Source of the DNA: Clostridium_AD sp050717515
GTDB taxonomy: Bacteria > Bacillota > Clostridia > Clostridiales > Clostridiaceae
Direction: 5' to 3'
NCBI RefSeq assembly: GCF_050717515.1
Contig: NZ_JBOITL010000039.1
Location: 1 to 64,000 of the forward strand
DNA: 64,000 bases
The position numbers and the translations under genes were made by a program. Positions within the stretch are counted from its first letter, which is position 1. The number at the start of each line of letters is the position of its first letter. Positions 25,947-34,674 of this stretch are shown in pieces. Under the pieces are notes generated by a model. That model saw only the letters and a list, made by a program, of their open reading frames with translations. It searched no databases and was not told where the DNA came from.

Positions 25947-25961
25947 TTATATTAGAGCCTC

Positions 25962-26987
25962 CTACTTCTCAACATAATTGTCTATATTTTTAATCATCAT
26001 AGTAATGGATCCATCACCATTGTCTTTGATTTCAAACATACTACTATCCACATAAGCATCCCCAGTGATACTTAATTCAATATCACTACTAACTTTAATT
26101 TTTATATTACTTAGCTTTTTCTCTAAATACTCTTTATCTACTTGGAACTTTTCTAAATTACATTCTTGAAAATATGCTATAAAGTCTTTTTTAACTTCTG
26201 GCTCGTAAGATGAAATTACTTGTTCCGCAATATCATATATGTTTACATCTTCAGCATTCCTCAGAATCCTTTTAACAGAAGTTCTTATTCTCTCTGCTTT
26301 AACTGCTTCATCTTTGCAATTACTTCTTGTCCATAATTCAATCCTATTCATAAAATGTCTAGTTGCATCTCTATCATTTTCTATTAAAGAGCAACCAATG
26401 AATGTATCTAAGAAGTAATTAACTCCATCAGTATCTGTAACTGGCTTCTTATCGAATACAAGTAAGTCATAGGCTTGGCCATCTCTTATAGGTCTAATGA
26501 ATGCAGCCTTTTGTACTTTCTTGCTTGCGGATAATCCTGTTATTATAGGAACTAATCCTATTCCAACATTGTTATCAACAATGTCAATTTTGTGGGTATA
26601 TTGCTTAACATAATCCATCTTTAGTATTCCCATCATTGGGCCATATTCAGTACTGAAAGATATAACTAAAAGGTCACAGGAAGGAATATCATCATTGTCT
26701 TTCATTATTTCAAATAATTCTTTTACAATTTCCTTTGAAGCTATACCTAAATCTATTCTTCCATTCAAGTAGTCCTGGCTAACTTCTTTAACAATTGTGT
26801 TTTTAGACTTGAATGAAGCATATTTTAAATTTTCATCTTTAAGGACTCTCTCAATGTGACTTAGTATAAATTTATATCTTTCCTCTGTGAGCTCCATCAT
26901 ATAACTATTTAAGATTGGTTCATCTGCACCAGTATCTAATACATGAAGTATTGCCTCATTAATTGAAATATCTCTAATTTTATCCAT
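25962..26987 (-). CDS. 37-kDa nucleoid-associated protein (NA37/YejK-like)
   Basis: The 341-residue protein matches the NA37 family: ISINEAILHVLDTG near the N-terminus, KEIVKELFEIMKD, CDLLVISFSTEYGPMMGILKMDY, and a C-terminal half with IKDNGDGSITMMIKN. Homologues in clostridial phages are encoded among replication genes and are thought to bind DNA. The role here is unknown. It overlaps the next upstream gene by eight bases. Confidence 0.8.
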   Translation of the reverse strand: MDKIRDISINEAILHVLDTGADEPILNSYMMELTEERYKFILSHIERVLKDENLKYASFKSKNTIVKEVSQDYLNGRIDLGIASKEIVKELFEIMKDNDDIPSCDLLVISFSTEYGPMMGILKMDYVKQYTHKIDIVDNNVGIGLVPIITGLSASKKVQKAAFIRPIRDGQAYDLLVFDKKPVTDTDGVNYFLDTFIGCSLIENDRDATRHFMNRIELWTRSNCKDEAVKAERIRTSVKRILRNAEDVNIYDIAEQVISSYEPEVKKDFIAYFQECNLEKFQVDKEYLEKKLSNIKIKVSSDIELSITGDAYVDSSMFEIKDNGDGSITMMIKNIDNYVEK

Positions 26988-27345
26988 AAATTTTACACTC
27001 TCCCTTTATTTGTTTGAGCATCCGTTCATTATCACTTAAACTAGATTCTACAAAGTCTTTACACCTTTTTAGCTTACGGTCTTGCTCCTTAATGATTTTG
27101 TTTAACTTAGCTACTTCTACTTTGTAGAATTCTTCTTTATCTGTTGATAGCTCTACCTCTGCCTTACTGGAGTTATTGAGATTAAGTTCTATATACCCAT
27201 AAGTCTGATTAGTTTTATCTGCTATACCTAATATTGTTTCATTTCCTAAGGCCCCATGATTGCAACAACCACAGCTTACATGCACTGCTGTTCCTTTTGA
27301 AAACTGTCTAAGCTCATTTTCAAGAAGTCCTACTGTTAATTCCAT
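26980..27345 (-). CDS. Unidentified replication-region protein with coiled coil (121 aa)
   Basis: The N-terminal half has a cysteine/histidine patch (VHVSCGCCNHG) that could bind metal. The C-terminal half is a charged coiled coil (EEFYKVEVAKLNKIIKEQDRKLKRCK). It directly follows the 340-residue ORF with no gap and overlaps the NA37 gene start. No family is recognised. It is probably co-expressed with its neighbours. Confidence 0.6.
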   Translation of the reverse strand: MELTVGLLENELRQFSKGTAVHVSCGCCNHGALGNETILGIADKTNQTYGYIELNLNNSSKAEVELSTDKEEFYKVEVAKLNKIIKEQDRKLKRCKDFVESSLSDNERMLKQIKGECKIYG

Positions 27346-28368
27346 TTATATCACCATATTCAGAACTGCTTTGACCTCTGAAACCCATTCATCTAATTGT
27401 TCTTCATTAGAAAATGATATGCTCATATCTTCTCTGCTAAGTGTTACACCCTTTTCAGTGTCTGCATCATACATCCCATTACTGCCTTCTACCTTAATTG
27501 TCTTTCTTACCACAACCTTGGATTCTATTACTTTTAATCCTTTCACTTTAATAACCTCCACTTCTTTTATTACTAATGGCTCTAGGCATTGTCTTTCTTT
27601 AGCTGCCTCAATTATCTTTTTAGCATTTTCTTCTAATTGTTTAATAGCGGGCACATGAGTTTTCAATGTTGAAAGTGTTGTTGGTGCAGCTGCATTTTTA
27701 ATTACTGGGGCATCAGCAGGAGCAATAGGATCAATCTCTATTTTTCCCATCATGTAATAATTTTTCCACTTAGAATAATAAGTTTTAGCAGTGGTTTCAG
27801 TAAACCCAAACTTATTTATTATATTAGTTACCATATCTGGTCCGCTTAATCTAACTGCGCATCTGTCAAACTCTGCATACACAACTTCTTTAGATATTCT
27901 GTTTTCAGTGAGGCCCATTTCCCTTTTAACTTTTACATAAGCATTTACTAGCATTGATCTACTTAACCTTGGGAACTTATCTCTTAGGAGTTCTATACTT
28001 TCTTTTTTACTAACTTCTTTATCTAATAAATCCTTTACCTCTGCTAAAACTTTACTTTCAATTTCAGTCATATTAAAATTTCCCTCCTCTAATTTTTCAC
28101 TTTTTCTACTGTCTTCAAGTAACATTCTTGACATATTAGTTTGTATATCAGATATGTCATTGTAGTCAATTCCATAATCTATTAGCGCTGCACTCATGTT
28201 CCTATCAAATAGCTTTTCAAAGTTTTGTATATATTTGTTAACTATTATATCTGCTCGTTCCATAGCAACTAGGTCTACTACTCTTGCTTGCATTGGTGTT
28301 AAACTATTGATATCCTTGTTAGCCTTTTGAAGTTCTTTGGGCTGTGATCTCCTATCTTTTCGGTTCAA
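27346..28368 (-). CDS. Unidentified phage protein, possible DNA-binding (340 aa)
   Basis: The protein begins MNRKDRRSQPKELQKANKD from a TTG with AAGGAGG seven bases upstream. A helical first part (about residues 1-150) is followed by a segment ending in TETTAKTYYSKWKNYYMMG (residues about 205-222), which looks like a helix-turn-helix with an adjacent aromatic helix. A proline/alanine linker (DPIAPADAPVIKNAAAP) leads to a basic C-terminal part. I cannot name a family. It lies between the polymerase module and NA37. Confidence 0.6.
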   Translation of the reverse strand: MNRKDRRSQPKELQKANKDINSLTPMQARVVDLVAMERADIIVNKYIQNFEKLFDRNMSAALIDYGIDYNDISDIQTNMSRMLLEDSRKSEKLEEGNFNMTEIESKVLAEVKDLLDKEVSKKESIELLRDKFPRLSRSMLVNAYVKVKREMGLTENRISKEVVYAEFDRCAVRLSGPDMVTNIINKFGFTETTAKTYYSKWKNYYMMGKIEIDPIAPADAPVIKNAAAPTTLSTLKTHVPAIKQLEENAKKIIEAAKERQCLEPLVIKEVEVIKVKGLKVIESKVVVRKTIKVEGSNGMYDADTEKGVTLSREDMSISFSNEEQLDEWVSEVKAVLNMVI

Positions 28369-28411
28369 GGTATAACCTCCTTTTTACTCCGCCATGTTCT
28401 TGAATTACGTA

Positions 28412-28660
28412 TTACTTTTGCAAATCAACAATATCTAATACCTTAGTTCTAGCTTCCGTTTCTGTTAATTTAGTATAAAAATCATAATCCTTATCTTCTA
28501 ATACAAATAACATTTCAACCCAACCAAGACCTCCGCGTTCAGCTAATCTCTTCAATGTTTGAGTGTGATTTCTAATTGCTTGCTCTCCATGTAGATTTAC
28601 TATATCTAACGGGATATATTCTTTTGGTTTTGAACCGAGTATTGGAAATTTAGTTTTCAC
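28412..28660 (-). CDS. Conserved small phage protein (82 aa)
   Basis: The 82-residue protein contains IVNLHGEQAIRNHTQTLKRL followed by AERGGLGWVEMLFVLEDK. I recognise this block from small proteins near DNA polymerase genes in Firmicute phages, but no function is known to me. It begins at an ATG after a GAGAGTGAATTAAGG site, 39 bases downstream of the polymerase gene. Confidence 0.65.
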   Translation of the reverse strand: MKTKFPILGSKPKEYIPLDIVNLHGEQAIRNHTQTLKRLAERGGLGWVEMLFVLEDKDYDFYTKLTETEARTKVLDIVDLQK

Positions 28661-28699
28661 CTTAATTCACTCTCCTTCACACTTTTTTCAGAATCCGTA

Positions 28700-30655
28700 T
28701 TAATCTTTCTTATAATATTCTGTTTCATATCCATCAGCGCCAAGTGGAAGTCCAGGGGCCCAGTCTAAAGTTTCTCCAAAGATGTCATTAACTTCTTTCA
28801 TGGTGCCAAAATCTTTTGGTACATCCATTATTATTTCATCATGTACATGCATAACTATTGGATAACCTGCAGCTTCAACTTTAAACATTGCTTCACCAAG
28901 ACAATCTCTTGCAACTGCCTGAACTATATTCTCAACTAGTTTGGGTCCGTAGGTGTCTAATGTGGTCCATTGTTTAGTTGTCTGCTCCATGCCCTCGTAG
29001 GTTATAATAGGCTTACCATACTGACCATCTTCAATCTTAGGTCTTATATAGGCTAGTTTTCTACCTGAGGGTAGTTGTATAAACAAAACCCCTGGATCAT
29101 ATATAAATTTAAGACCAAATTGCATACAAACCGTTGTTCTTTCAGTAATAGCTTTTTTAGCAGCCTTATCACAATCCCACCAGAACTTTGTAATATTAAC
29201 ATTTGCACTTCTCCAGCTTTTAACCAGACCTGGCATGTCCTCCTCTGGGATCTCTTTCTTTTTATCCATTACAGTAAGAGCTCCAACACTGCCACCATAC
29301 CCAAGGGCTAATTCTGCTATCTTACCTTTTCCTCTCAGGTCACTACCTTTTGTAACTGACTCTATTGGTACTTTAAACATTTGAGCTGCTGAGGCTTCAT
29401 AGATTTTCCCATGAGTATTGAAAACATCTAGTCTCCATTTTTCACCCGCAAGCCATGCAATTACCCTTGCTTCAATGGCACTAAAATCTGCTACCATGAA
29501 TCTGTTACCCTCTCTAGGTATAAAAGCGGTTCTTATAAGTTGGCTTAAAGTATCTGGAATACTATCATATAGAAATTCTATTTCATCAAATTGACCTGTT
29601 CTTACTAAATTCCTAGCATCATCTAAGTCAGGTAAATGGTTCTGTGGAAGGTTTTGTACTTGGACTAATCTTCCTGCCCATCTACCGGTACGGTTAGCAC
29701 CGTAGAACTGTAGTAATCCCCTCACTCTGCCATCCTCACATCTTGAATTTTCCATTGTCTGATATTTTTTAATAGAAGTCTTGGCCATAAGTTGTCTTAA
29801 TTCTAAAATTCTTACTACATCAGCATTTATAACTTCCTCTAGTAGTACTCCCACGCTCTCTTTTGTGAGGCTTGTTACTGTAGTACCTAATTTATTACCT
29901 ATCCATTTTTTTAATTGAGCTGTACTATTTGGATTAGCTAACCCTGTTATTTCTCTAGCTTCAATCTTAAGTCTTTCAGAATAAGTAGCATCGCACTCAA
30001 TAGCCTTTTCTATAATTACTAAATCAGTTCCTACACCTCTATCATTTATGTGTTGATCCAGTTCCCAAAGCCTTTGTTCTTTTTCTGTAGTTGGGTATAT
30101 ACTTAATTTATTTCTTATGTCTCTCTCAACTTCAACATCCTGGCAACAATAGGTTTTAAATATTTCCCACTTTTCCATATCATGCTCAGGTAGATTTCTA
30201 GTTCTGCCACCATTAGCTTTTGTTGGTTTACAAGGCTTACAGAAGTATTGAATTAACGCTTTACCCTCTTTCATCTTCTGCTTATCTTCAGGTAGATGCA
30301 TTGCAGTACCGACCATACCCAAAGAGCCGGGTAATCCCATTGTTAAAGCTTTTACCATCGTGCATTGCCACATCTCTGGTGGTGTTGGTGTTTTTAGAAA
30401 GTTTCTTATAGCATTTCTTTCAAAGTTTGCATTAAAAGCAGATTTTATTGTATTTGAATTGCAAAGAGCATCTATTACTCTCTGTGGTGTTATTTCACCT
30501 GCATCAAAATCTATTATATGAATTTCTTCATCATTGAAAGCATAAGCAAATAGCATTATTCCAAAATCAGGGGCTCCACAATATTTGTAAGCCCCTGAGG
30601 TTGCAATATCTACACTGCTGTATGTCTCCACATCTATACATAAGACATCAGCCAT
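28700..30655 (-). CDS. Phage DNA polymerase, family A
   Basis: The 651-residue protein has an N-terminal 3'-5' exonuclease domain (CIDVETYS with D8 and E10; later AFNANFERNAI and YCCQDVEVERDI) and a family-A polymerase core. Visible motifs are FYGANRTGRWAGRLVQVQNLP, motif A VADFSAIEARV, motif B-like RGKGKIAELALGYGG, and motif C MHVHDEI (H605-I608). There is no 5' nuclease domain, as is usual for phage enzymes. It is the replicative polymerase of the prophage module together with the VirE protein and clamp homologue. Confidence 0.93.
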   Translation of the reverse strand: MADVLCIDVETYSSVDIATSGAYKYCGAPDFGIMLFAYAFNDEEIHIIDFDAGEITPQRVIDALCNSNTIKSAFNANFERNAIRNFLKTPTPPEMWQCTMVKALTMGLPGSLGMVGTAMHLPEDKQKMKEGKALIQYFCKPCKPTKANGGRTRNLPEHDMEKWEIFKTYCCQDVEVERDIRNKLSIYPTTEKEQRLWELDQHINDRGVGTDLVIIEKAIECDATYSERLKIEAREITGLANPNSTAQLKKWIGNKLGTTVTSLTKESVGVLLEEVINADVVRILELRQLMAKTSIKKYQTMENSRCEDGRVRGLLQFYGANRTGRWAGRLVQVQNLPQNHLPDLDDARNLVRTGQFDEIEFLYDSIPDTLSQLIRTAFIPREGNRFMVADFSAIEARVIAWLAGEKWRLDVFNTHGKIYEASAAQMFKVPIESVTKGSDLRGKGKIAELALGYGGSVGALTVMDKKKEIPEEDMPGLVKSWRSANVNITKFWWDCDKAAKKAITERTTVCMQFGLKFIYDPGVLFIQLPSGRKLAYIRPKIEDGQYGKPIITYEGMEQTTKQWTTLDTYGPKLVENIVQAVARDCLGEAMFKVEAAGYPIVMHVHDEIIMDVPKDFGTMKEVNDIFGETLDWAPGLPLGADGYETEYYKKD

Positions 30656-30671
30656 TTAAGTCACTCCTTAT

Positions 30672-30941
30672 TTATAAATCAATACTGTACTCTATTTTTA
30701 ATGGAACTATTGCAACAAATTCTACATCAGAATCTGTATTGTCTAGCACTTCCTTATAAAAGTTCAAAGCGGCTATTTCTGTACTAAATCTTTTTGCTTT
30801 TGTTATTATAACTGTGCAATCTATATGCTTTAATGAGTAGTATTTCTTATCAATATATTTTTTAACACCATCTCTTTTAACTACTAAGAGAAAAAATTTA
30901 GCTTGTTTTTTAGTTTCAATTGTTTTGTTATCTATTGCCAT
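30672..30941 (-). CDS. Unidentified small phage protein (89 aa)
   Basis: This lysine-rich 89-residue protein starts MAIDNKTIETKKQAKFFLLVV and has alternating beta and alpha character (IDCTVIITKAKRFSTEIAALNFYKEVL). The start has GGAGTGAATT. It lies between the cysteine-rich small gene and the polymerase, with 16 bases to the polymerase start, so it belongs to the same transcript. No family is recognised. Confidence 0.6.
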   Translation of the reverse strand: MAIDNKTIETKKQAKFFLLVVKRDGVKKYIDKKYYSLKHIDCTVIITKAKRFSTEIAALNFYKEVLDNTDSDVEFVAIVPLKIEYSIDL

Positions 30942-30952
30942 TTAATTCACTC

Positions 30953-31129
30953 CTATTCTTCCTCAGCATAAGGATATACTCTTGGATCTTGCTTTCTACA
31001 GTCTAGTGGTATGTTATGATTGAATATACAACTTCCGCAATCTACTTCTCCACTAAATTCATATTCACAATCATACTCTGTAGATTCTCCGTTAAATTCG
31101 GAGAACCCTAAACATCCATCATCACTCAT
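30953..31129 (-). CDS. Small cysteine-rich acidic phage protein (58 aa)
   Basis: The ORF begins MSDDGCLGFSEFNGESTEYD and ends RVYPYAEEE, with cysteines at positions 6, 21, 31, 34 and 44 that could form a zinc knuckle (CGSC). It starts seven bases after the DUF2815 stop and ends a few bases before the next ribosome binding site, filling what would otherwise be a 190-bp gap. The ribosome binding site is weak, so coupling to the upstream gene is likely. Confidence 0.6.
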   Translation of the reverse strand: MSDDGCLGFSEFNGESTEYDCEYEFSGEVDCGSCIFNHNIPLDCRKQDPRVYPYAEEE

Positions 31130-31135
31130 AACTTT

Positions 31136-31708
31136 TTAACCTAAGAAATCATCTGTCGCAGATTCTACTGAATCAAAGTCACTTGCAGCACTTGTAAACC
31201 CACCTAGAGGTTCTCCCTCTGCTAACTTTTGTACATTTCCAAGTCCTGCTGCTATTCCTTTATTACCTGAAGCTGAGAAAGCATAAAAGTTAATTGTTAA
31301 TCTACCATAGCAGCCACTATATACTTCAGTAGCATCTAATACTGGTTGTACATCTTGGTCAACTACACCTGGCTTATTTTTGCTACTAGCATTTAAGAAA
31401 TAACAATTAGCGTAAGCATCATCATCTGGTCTCTCTTCATCCCCATCTCTTAAAGGAGTTTTTATATTAGCAGGAATTTGTCCACCTTTTTTTGCAACTA
31501 ACTTACTTTTCCCTAGCTCCTTAGCTTCCTCTACCGCTTCCTTAATTGCTTGAAGAGTTACTTTATCACTCTTTGGAATTATTACACTAACTGAGAATTT
31601 AGGGTCATTTCCTTCTATTGCGTGTGCTTCGAATAGGTGCGCATAACTTAATCTAACCTTTCCTGTAGTTACCTTTGTTCCTGAACGCATTGCTTTTACT
31701 ATTGCCAT
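31136..31708 (-). CDS. DUF2815 / Enc34-type ssDNA-binding protein
   Basis: This 190-residue protein has the pattern of the DUF2815 (phage Enc34 ssDNA-binding) family: VRLSYAHLFEAHAIEGNDPKFSVSVIIPKSD, IKTPLRDGDEERPDD, YANCYFLNASSKNKPGVVD, then VYSGCYGRLTINFYAF and GIAAGLGNVQKLAEGEPLGG, ending in an acidic tail (DDFLG). The acidic tip is typical of SSB-like proteins. The AAAAGGAGA site and first codons are duplicated 546 bp upstream, on the far side of an HNH gene. A GTGGG / CCCAC hairpin (31726-31740) precedes the ribosome binding site. Confidence 0.87.
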   Translation of the reverse strand: MAIVKAMRSGTKVTTGKVRLSYAHLFEAHAIEGNDPKFSVSVIIPKSDKVTLQAIKEAVEEAKELGKSKLVAKKGGQIPANIKTPLRDGDEERPDDDAYANCYFLNASSKNKPGVVDQDVQPVLDATEVYSGCYGRLTINFYAFSASGNKGIAAGLGNVQKLAEGEPLGGFTSAASDFDSVESATDDFLG

Positions 31709-31749
31709 AATATATTTCTCCTTTTGTGGGGGTTGCCCACCATTATTTT

Positions 31750-32226
31750 TTATAATTCAATCCATCTTTTATTATTGAATATTTTCCATATTGTAGTTTT
31801 ACTAACATTAAACATCTTTCCTATACTGCTTAAACTTTTAACACCTTTCATCCCTTTAATGATTTTTGCCTGTTCCCTGTTTATTTTTGGTCTGCCTTTT
31901 TCTAAACCTATTTTATAAGCGTGTTTTATATTTTCTGTTCCTGTGCACCATTCCAAATTAGTATAAATATTATTCTCTTTTAATCCATCAATATGGTTTA
32001 TTTGTGGCTTACTATCAGGATTAGGGATAAAATATGTTGCAACTAATTTATGGATAGTAATAGGTTGGTATATTCCATCCTTGTGGAGCTTAACCATTCT
32101 ATAGCCTTTACTTAAACAAGGTTTTCTGATTATTTCCTTTCTATTATGAAAGCTCTTTACTTTCCCCAGGTTGCTGATTTGGTAAAGCCCCTCATAATTT
32201 TTTATGTCTCTCCATATTTCAATCAT
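31750..32226 (-). CDS. HNH homing endonuclease (NUMOD4 type)
   Basis: The 158-residue protein begins IWRDIKNYEGLYQISNLGKVKS, a NUMOD4 domain. An HNH core follows (HKLVATYFIPNPDSKPQINHIDG, NIYTNLEWCTGTEN), then a helix-turn-helix (LSSIGKMFNVSKTTIWKIFNNK). This is the architecture of free-standing homing endonucleases of phages. It interrupts the spacing between an HTH gene and the DUF2815 gene. Its ATG overlaps a short leader ORF made from a copied DUF2815 start. Confidence 0.88.
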   Translation of the reverse strand: MIEIWRDIKNYEGLYQISNLGKVKSFHNRKEIIRKPCLSKGYRMVKLHKDGIYQPITIHKLVATYFIPNPDSKPQINHIDGLKENNIYTNLEWCTGTENIKHAYKIGLEKGRPKINREQAKIIKGMKGVKSLSSIGKMFNVSKTTIWKIFNNKRWIEL

Positions 32227-32254
32227 TTTGAAAATCAGCTTTTACCATTGCCAT
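32219..32254 (-). other. Duplicated DUF2815 start forming an 11-codon leader ORF
   Basis: A ribosome binding site and ATG nearly identical to those of the DUF2815 gene occur here. GCTTTTACCATTGCCATAA (32238-32256, plus strand) matches 31692-31710 at 18 of 19 positions, and TCTCCTTTT follows in both. The copied frame reads MAMVKADFQND and stops at 32219, overlapping the HNH start (32226-32224), so it should couple HNH translation to a phage ribosome binding site. Confidence 0.65.
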
Positions 32255-32275
32255 AATTATTAATCTCCTTTTAAT

Positions 32276-32470
32276 TTAAATTATTTTCTTAAAACTTTGT
32301 TTAATATCCCATCTTGCAGGTACATATTTTTTAAGTTCTACTCCATTTTCTGCTAATATCTTTTTTATTGATCTAGGAGCATACCCTAATCTCATGTGTA
32401 CCGCGGTAAGAGTTGCATACTTTTCATAAAGATATAATACTTTTTCTGTGTCATATATTTTTTTAGCCAT
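32276..32470 (-). CDS. Small helix-turn-helix-like phage protein (64 aa)
   Basis: I place the start at the ATG at 32470 (MAKKIYDTEKVLYLYEKYAT), which overlaps the DUF2800 stop by eight bases; a longer frame would run deep into that gene. The sequence LTAVHMRLGYAPRSIKKILAENGVEL looks like a DNA-binding helix-turn-helix. It probably acts in regulation or replication. No specific family is recognised. Confidence 0.65.
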   Translation of the reverse strand: MAKKIYDTEKVLYLYEKYATLTAVHMRLGYAPRSIKKILAENGVELKKYVPARWDIKQSFKKII

Positions 32471-33629
32471 CAGCAACAACTCCAAAATCTGTAGTAGCTT
32501 TATTGAATACTTCCCTTTTATCTGTCTCAACAACGAGGACTGGTTTCCCAATTGGCTTTTCTATATAATCACCAATTAACTCATTAAATTTTTTCTTACC
32601 AATTGATTTTTCCATAGCAGATATACCAAGTATTTCAGCAGGTTTATATACTTTATCTTGTGTGAATTCATCCATCAGAATGTCTGATATAGCATCAATA
32701 TTTGTGTATCTTCTATTTGCTCTACCCTCAACTAGCTTCCAGCCGGGATAATTTATACCTGATACCGCTTGCTCTAGCGCATACTCTTGTATATCCTTGG
32801 CCCACTTAGCTAAGTCATTGCACTTACCTATAATGTCTGCAATTTCCTCTGTGCTTAATGTTGTTGCTTCACTGAACTCATATACTGCAAGTTCCATGTT
32901 CTTATCAGCTCTGGCTTTACACACTGCGTTAGCTCTGCAAAATCCAGAGCTACAATGCTCTCCTGCACAGAAATCTCCCTCACCTTTGAATGCTAAGTCT
33001 GCGGTGGGCTTTAGAATATCCTCCGCCCACTTCAATAGGTCTTCTGCTTTTATTTCATCTGTACTAATACTGTCTAGTCTAGGTTGAATAATAGTCATTT
33101 TTACATTTTCTATATCATATAAAAATTCAAACTCTGCTATAGCTCCTAATGCATAAAGTCTCATTTGATTATTATTAATTGCACTTACCGGAACACCTTT
33201 ACCATATTTAAGGTCGATAATTTCAATTGTTCCATCCGCAATAATAACCATATCCCCTGTACCAAATCCTTCTGGTACCCATCTACTGTAATTAAGTCTC
33301 TGTTCTAAATTAATAACTGCATCTGAGGTTTTTGCTCTTGCCTCTGATACCTTTTCCAAGCAAGTAGCTACATAAATATCTACATAATCAGGCATGTCTG
33401 AGCTAAAAAGTTCATTCACTTCTATTTTCTTAAACTCAGAATTAAACTTCCTAGTACTTATAAATTTTAATTCTTTTCTAAGTGTTAACTCCCCTAACTC
33501 ATGTGCCAAGGTTCCTTCTTCTGCAGCTTCAGATGTTTTATTTGCAAATTGTTGTTCCAATCTTGCAGAAGGTGGGCAAGTCAACCATTTTTTAGCACCG
33601 CTTGCACTTAGTATTGCATGTTGTGCCAT
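32463..33629 (-). CDS. DUF2800 PD-(D/E)XK nuclease-like protein
   Basis: The 388-residue protein begins MAQHAILSASGAKKWLTCPPSARLEQ. It has the RecB/Cas4-like nuclease core: GTLAHELGE, then GTGDMVIIADGTIEIIDLKYGKGVPV, with D, D and K in standard spacing, and a QMRLYALG helix. A cysteine cluster (CAGEHCSSGFCRANAVCKAR) probably holds an iron-sulphur cluster. DUF2800 genes occur with DUF2815 and polA in many Firmicute phages. The likely role is exonuclease processing during phage recombination. The start overlaps the upstream stop (TAATG). Confidence 0.87.
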   Translation of the reverse strand: MAQHAILSASGAKKWLTCPPSARLEQQFANKTSEAAEEGTLAHELGELTLRKELKFISTRKFNSEFKKIEVNELFSSDMPDYVDIYVATCLEKVSEARAKTSDAVINLEQRLNYSRWVPEGFGTGDMVIIADGTIEIIDLKYGKGVPVSAINNNQMRLYALGAIAEFEFLYDIENVKMTIIQPRLDSISTDEIKAEDLLKWAEDILKPTADLAFKGEGDFCAGEHCSSGFCRANAVCKARADKNMELAVYEFSEATTLSTEEIADIIGKCNDLAKWAKDIQEYALEQAVSGINYPGWKLVEGRANRRYTNIDAISDILMDEFTQDKVYKPAEILGISAMEKSIGKKKFNELIGDYIEKPIGKPVLVVETDKREVFNKATTDFGVVADG

Positions 33630-34090
33630 TATAATAATTCCTCTGCTTCCTCATAGACTGCTGCATATTCCTCTTCTTTTAGATCAGGTAACTTACTAGC
33701 ACCATGTAGTGCTACAAGTGCTTTAACTTCTGCCTGCTTGCCAGCTTTCATTATTGCTCCAAGTCTTTCTCTTACCATTTCCTTAGTTACCTTAGCTTCT
33801 TCCTTTATCTCTTCTTTAGCTGGGATAATCTTAGCTTCTTCCTTAGCAACAATTTCAGCATCTTTAGCTGAAATGATTTCTTTCTCTAGTACTTGCTCAT
33901 CATTAACCCCTGTAGTTGATACCATTTTTACAGGCTTGTCCTCAGTCTTACCTACTTTTTTAACTTCTACAGGCGTAACCACATTAGTTGTATTAGTAAC
34001 ACCTTGGCTTGGTATGAAGCTCTTAGTACCAAATGCACCAATGAAGCTTAAAAGTTCCTCGTTTGAATTAAATTCTGCTGTTATTTTCAT
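33629..34090 (-). CDS. Phage recombination-module protein, unknown function (153 aa)
   Basis: The first ~20 residues (MKITAEFNSNEELLSFIGAF) form a short beta/alpha element. A low-complexity charged linker (residues 40-100, rich in K, E, V and T) is followed by a C-terminal block, RERLGAIMKAGKQAEVKALV then GASKLPDLKEEEYAAVYEEAEEL. I know that block from Firmicute phage proteins next to recombination genes, without a defined function. It is coupled to the DUF2800 gene. Confidence 0.65.
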   Translation of the reverse strand: MKITAEFNSNEELLSFIGAFGTKSFIPSQGVTNTTNVVTPVEVKKVGKTEDKPVKMVSTTGVNDEQVLEKEIISAKDAEIVAKEEAKIIPAKEEIKEEAKVTKEMVRERLGAIMKAGKQAEVKALVALHGASKLPDLKEEEYAAVYEEAEELL

Positions 34091-34129
34091 AAATTATATT
34101 TCCTCCTTAAAATTTTAATATTGTTTGGG

Positions 34130-34402
34130 TTAACCTAAAAATTCATCTTCTACAATGCCAGGTTCTTTTGTTTCTTCAATAGCACTTAAATCCTTTAAAA
34201 CTTCATCTAGGCACCCATGTTCTTTTACATTTACACTCCAGGACTTAGTTAAGCCATTAACACATTTACCTTGAAAATAAATTGCTATTGTTAGAACCCC
34301 TGATAGCGGAAAGAACTCAAAAGATACATCTTGGTTTTGTGTAGTTGTAATCTCTATAGCTCTAAGCATAATGTCTTGAACTAGTTTTAAATTTCCTTTC
34401 AT
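34130..34402 (-). CDS. Unidentified small phage protein (90 aa)
   Basis: This 90-residue protein starts MKGNLKLVQDIMLRAIEITT and ends with an acidic tail (EPGIVEDEFLG). The tail resembles the acidic end of the DUF2815 ssDNA-binding protein, which may be coincidence. It follows the 85-residue ORF with no gap. No family is recognised. Confidence 0.6.
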   Translation of the reverse strand: MKGNLKLVQDIMLRAIEITTTQNQDVSFEFFPLSGVLTIAIYFQGKCVNGLTKSWSVNVKEHGCLDEVLKDLSAIEETKEPGIVEDEFLG

Positions 34403-34660
34403 TTATTCAAACCCTCCTAAAAACATTCTGTTTTCAAAAGCTTCAATATCTACTCTCTGAATAATCCACTTAGTAGCATTTCTAATGTGCTGCTTATTGC
34501 TCGAATACCTTGAGAAGTAACCTATTGAGTATGAATTGTTAGTTGGTAACACGAGCACATCATCTTTCTTTAAATCTTCTATATCTGTCCGATAAGAGTA
34601 TTCCATGTATTCTACTCCTGTACTTTTATCAAACTTAACCAGGGCTATTTTTTCATTCAT
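34403..34660 (-). CDS. Unidentified small phage protein (85 aa)
   Basis: An 85-residue ORF starting MNEKIALVKFDKSTGVEYM, beta-rich, with NSYSIGYFSRYSSNKQHIRN in the middle. It begins after GGAGGTGGATATAG, 14 bases downstream of the DUF1351 gene stop. No family is recognised; it is part of the early recombination operon. Confidence 0.6.
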   Translation of the reverse strand: MNEKIALVKFDKSTGVEYMEYSYRTDIEDLKKDDVLVLPTNNSYSIGYFSRYSSNKQHIRNATKWIIQRVDIEAFENRMFLGGFE

Positions 34661-34674
34661 CTATATCCACCTCC

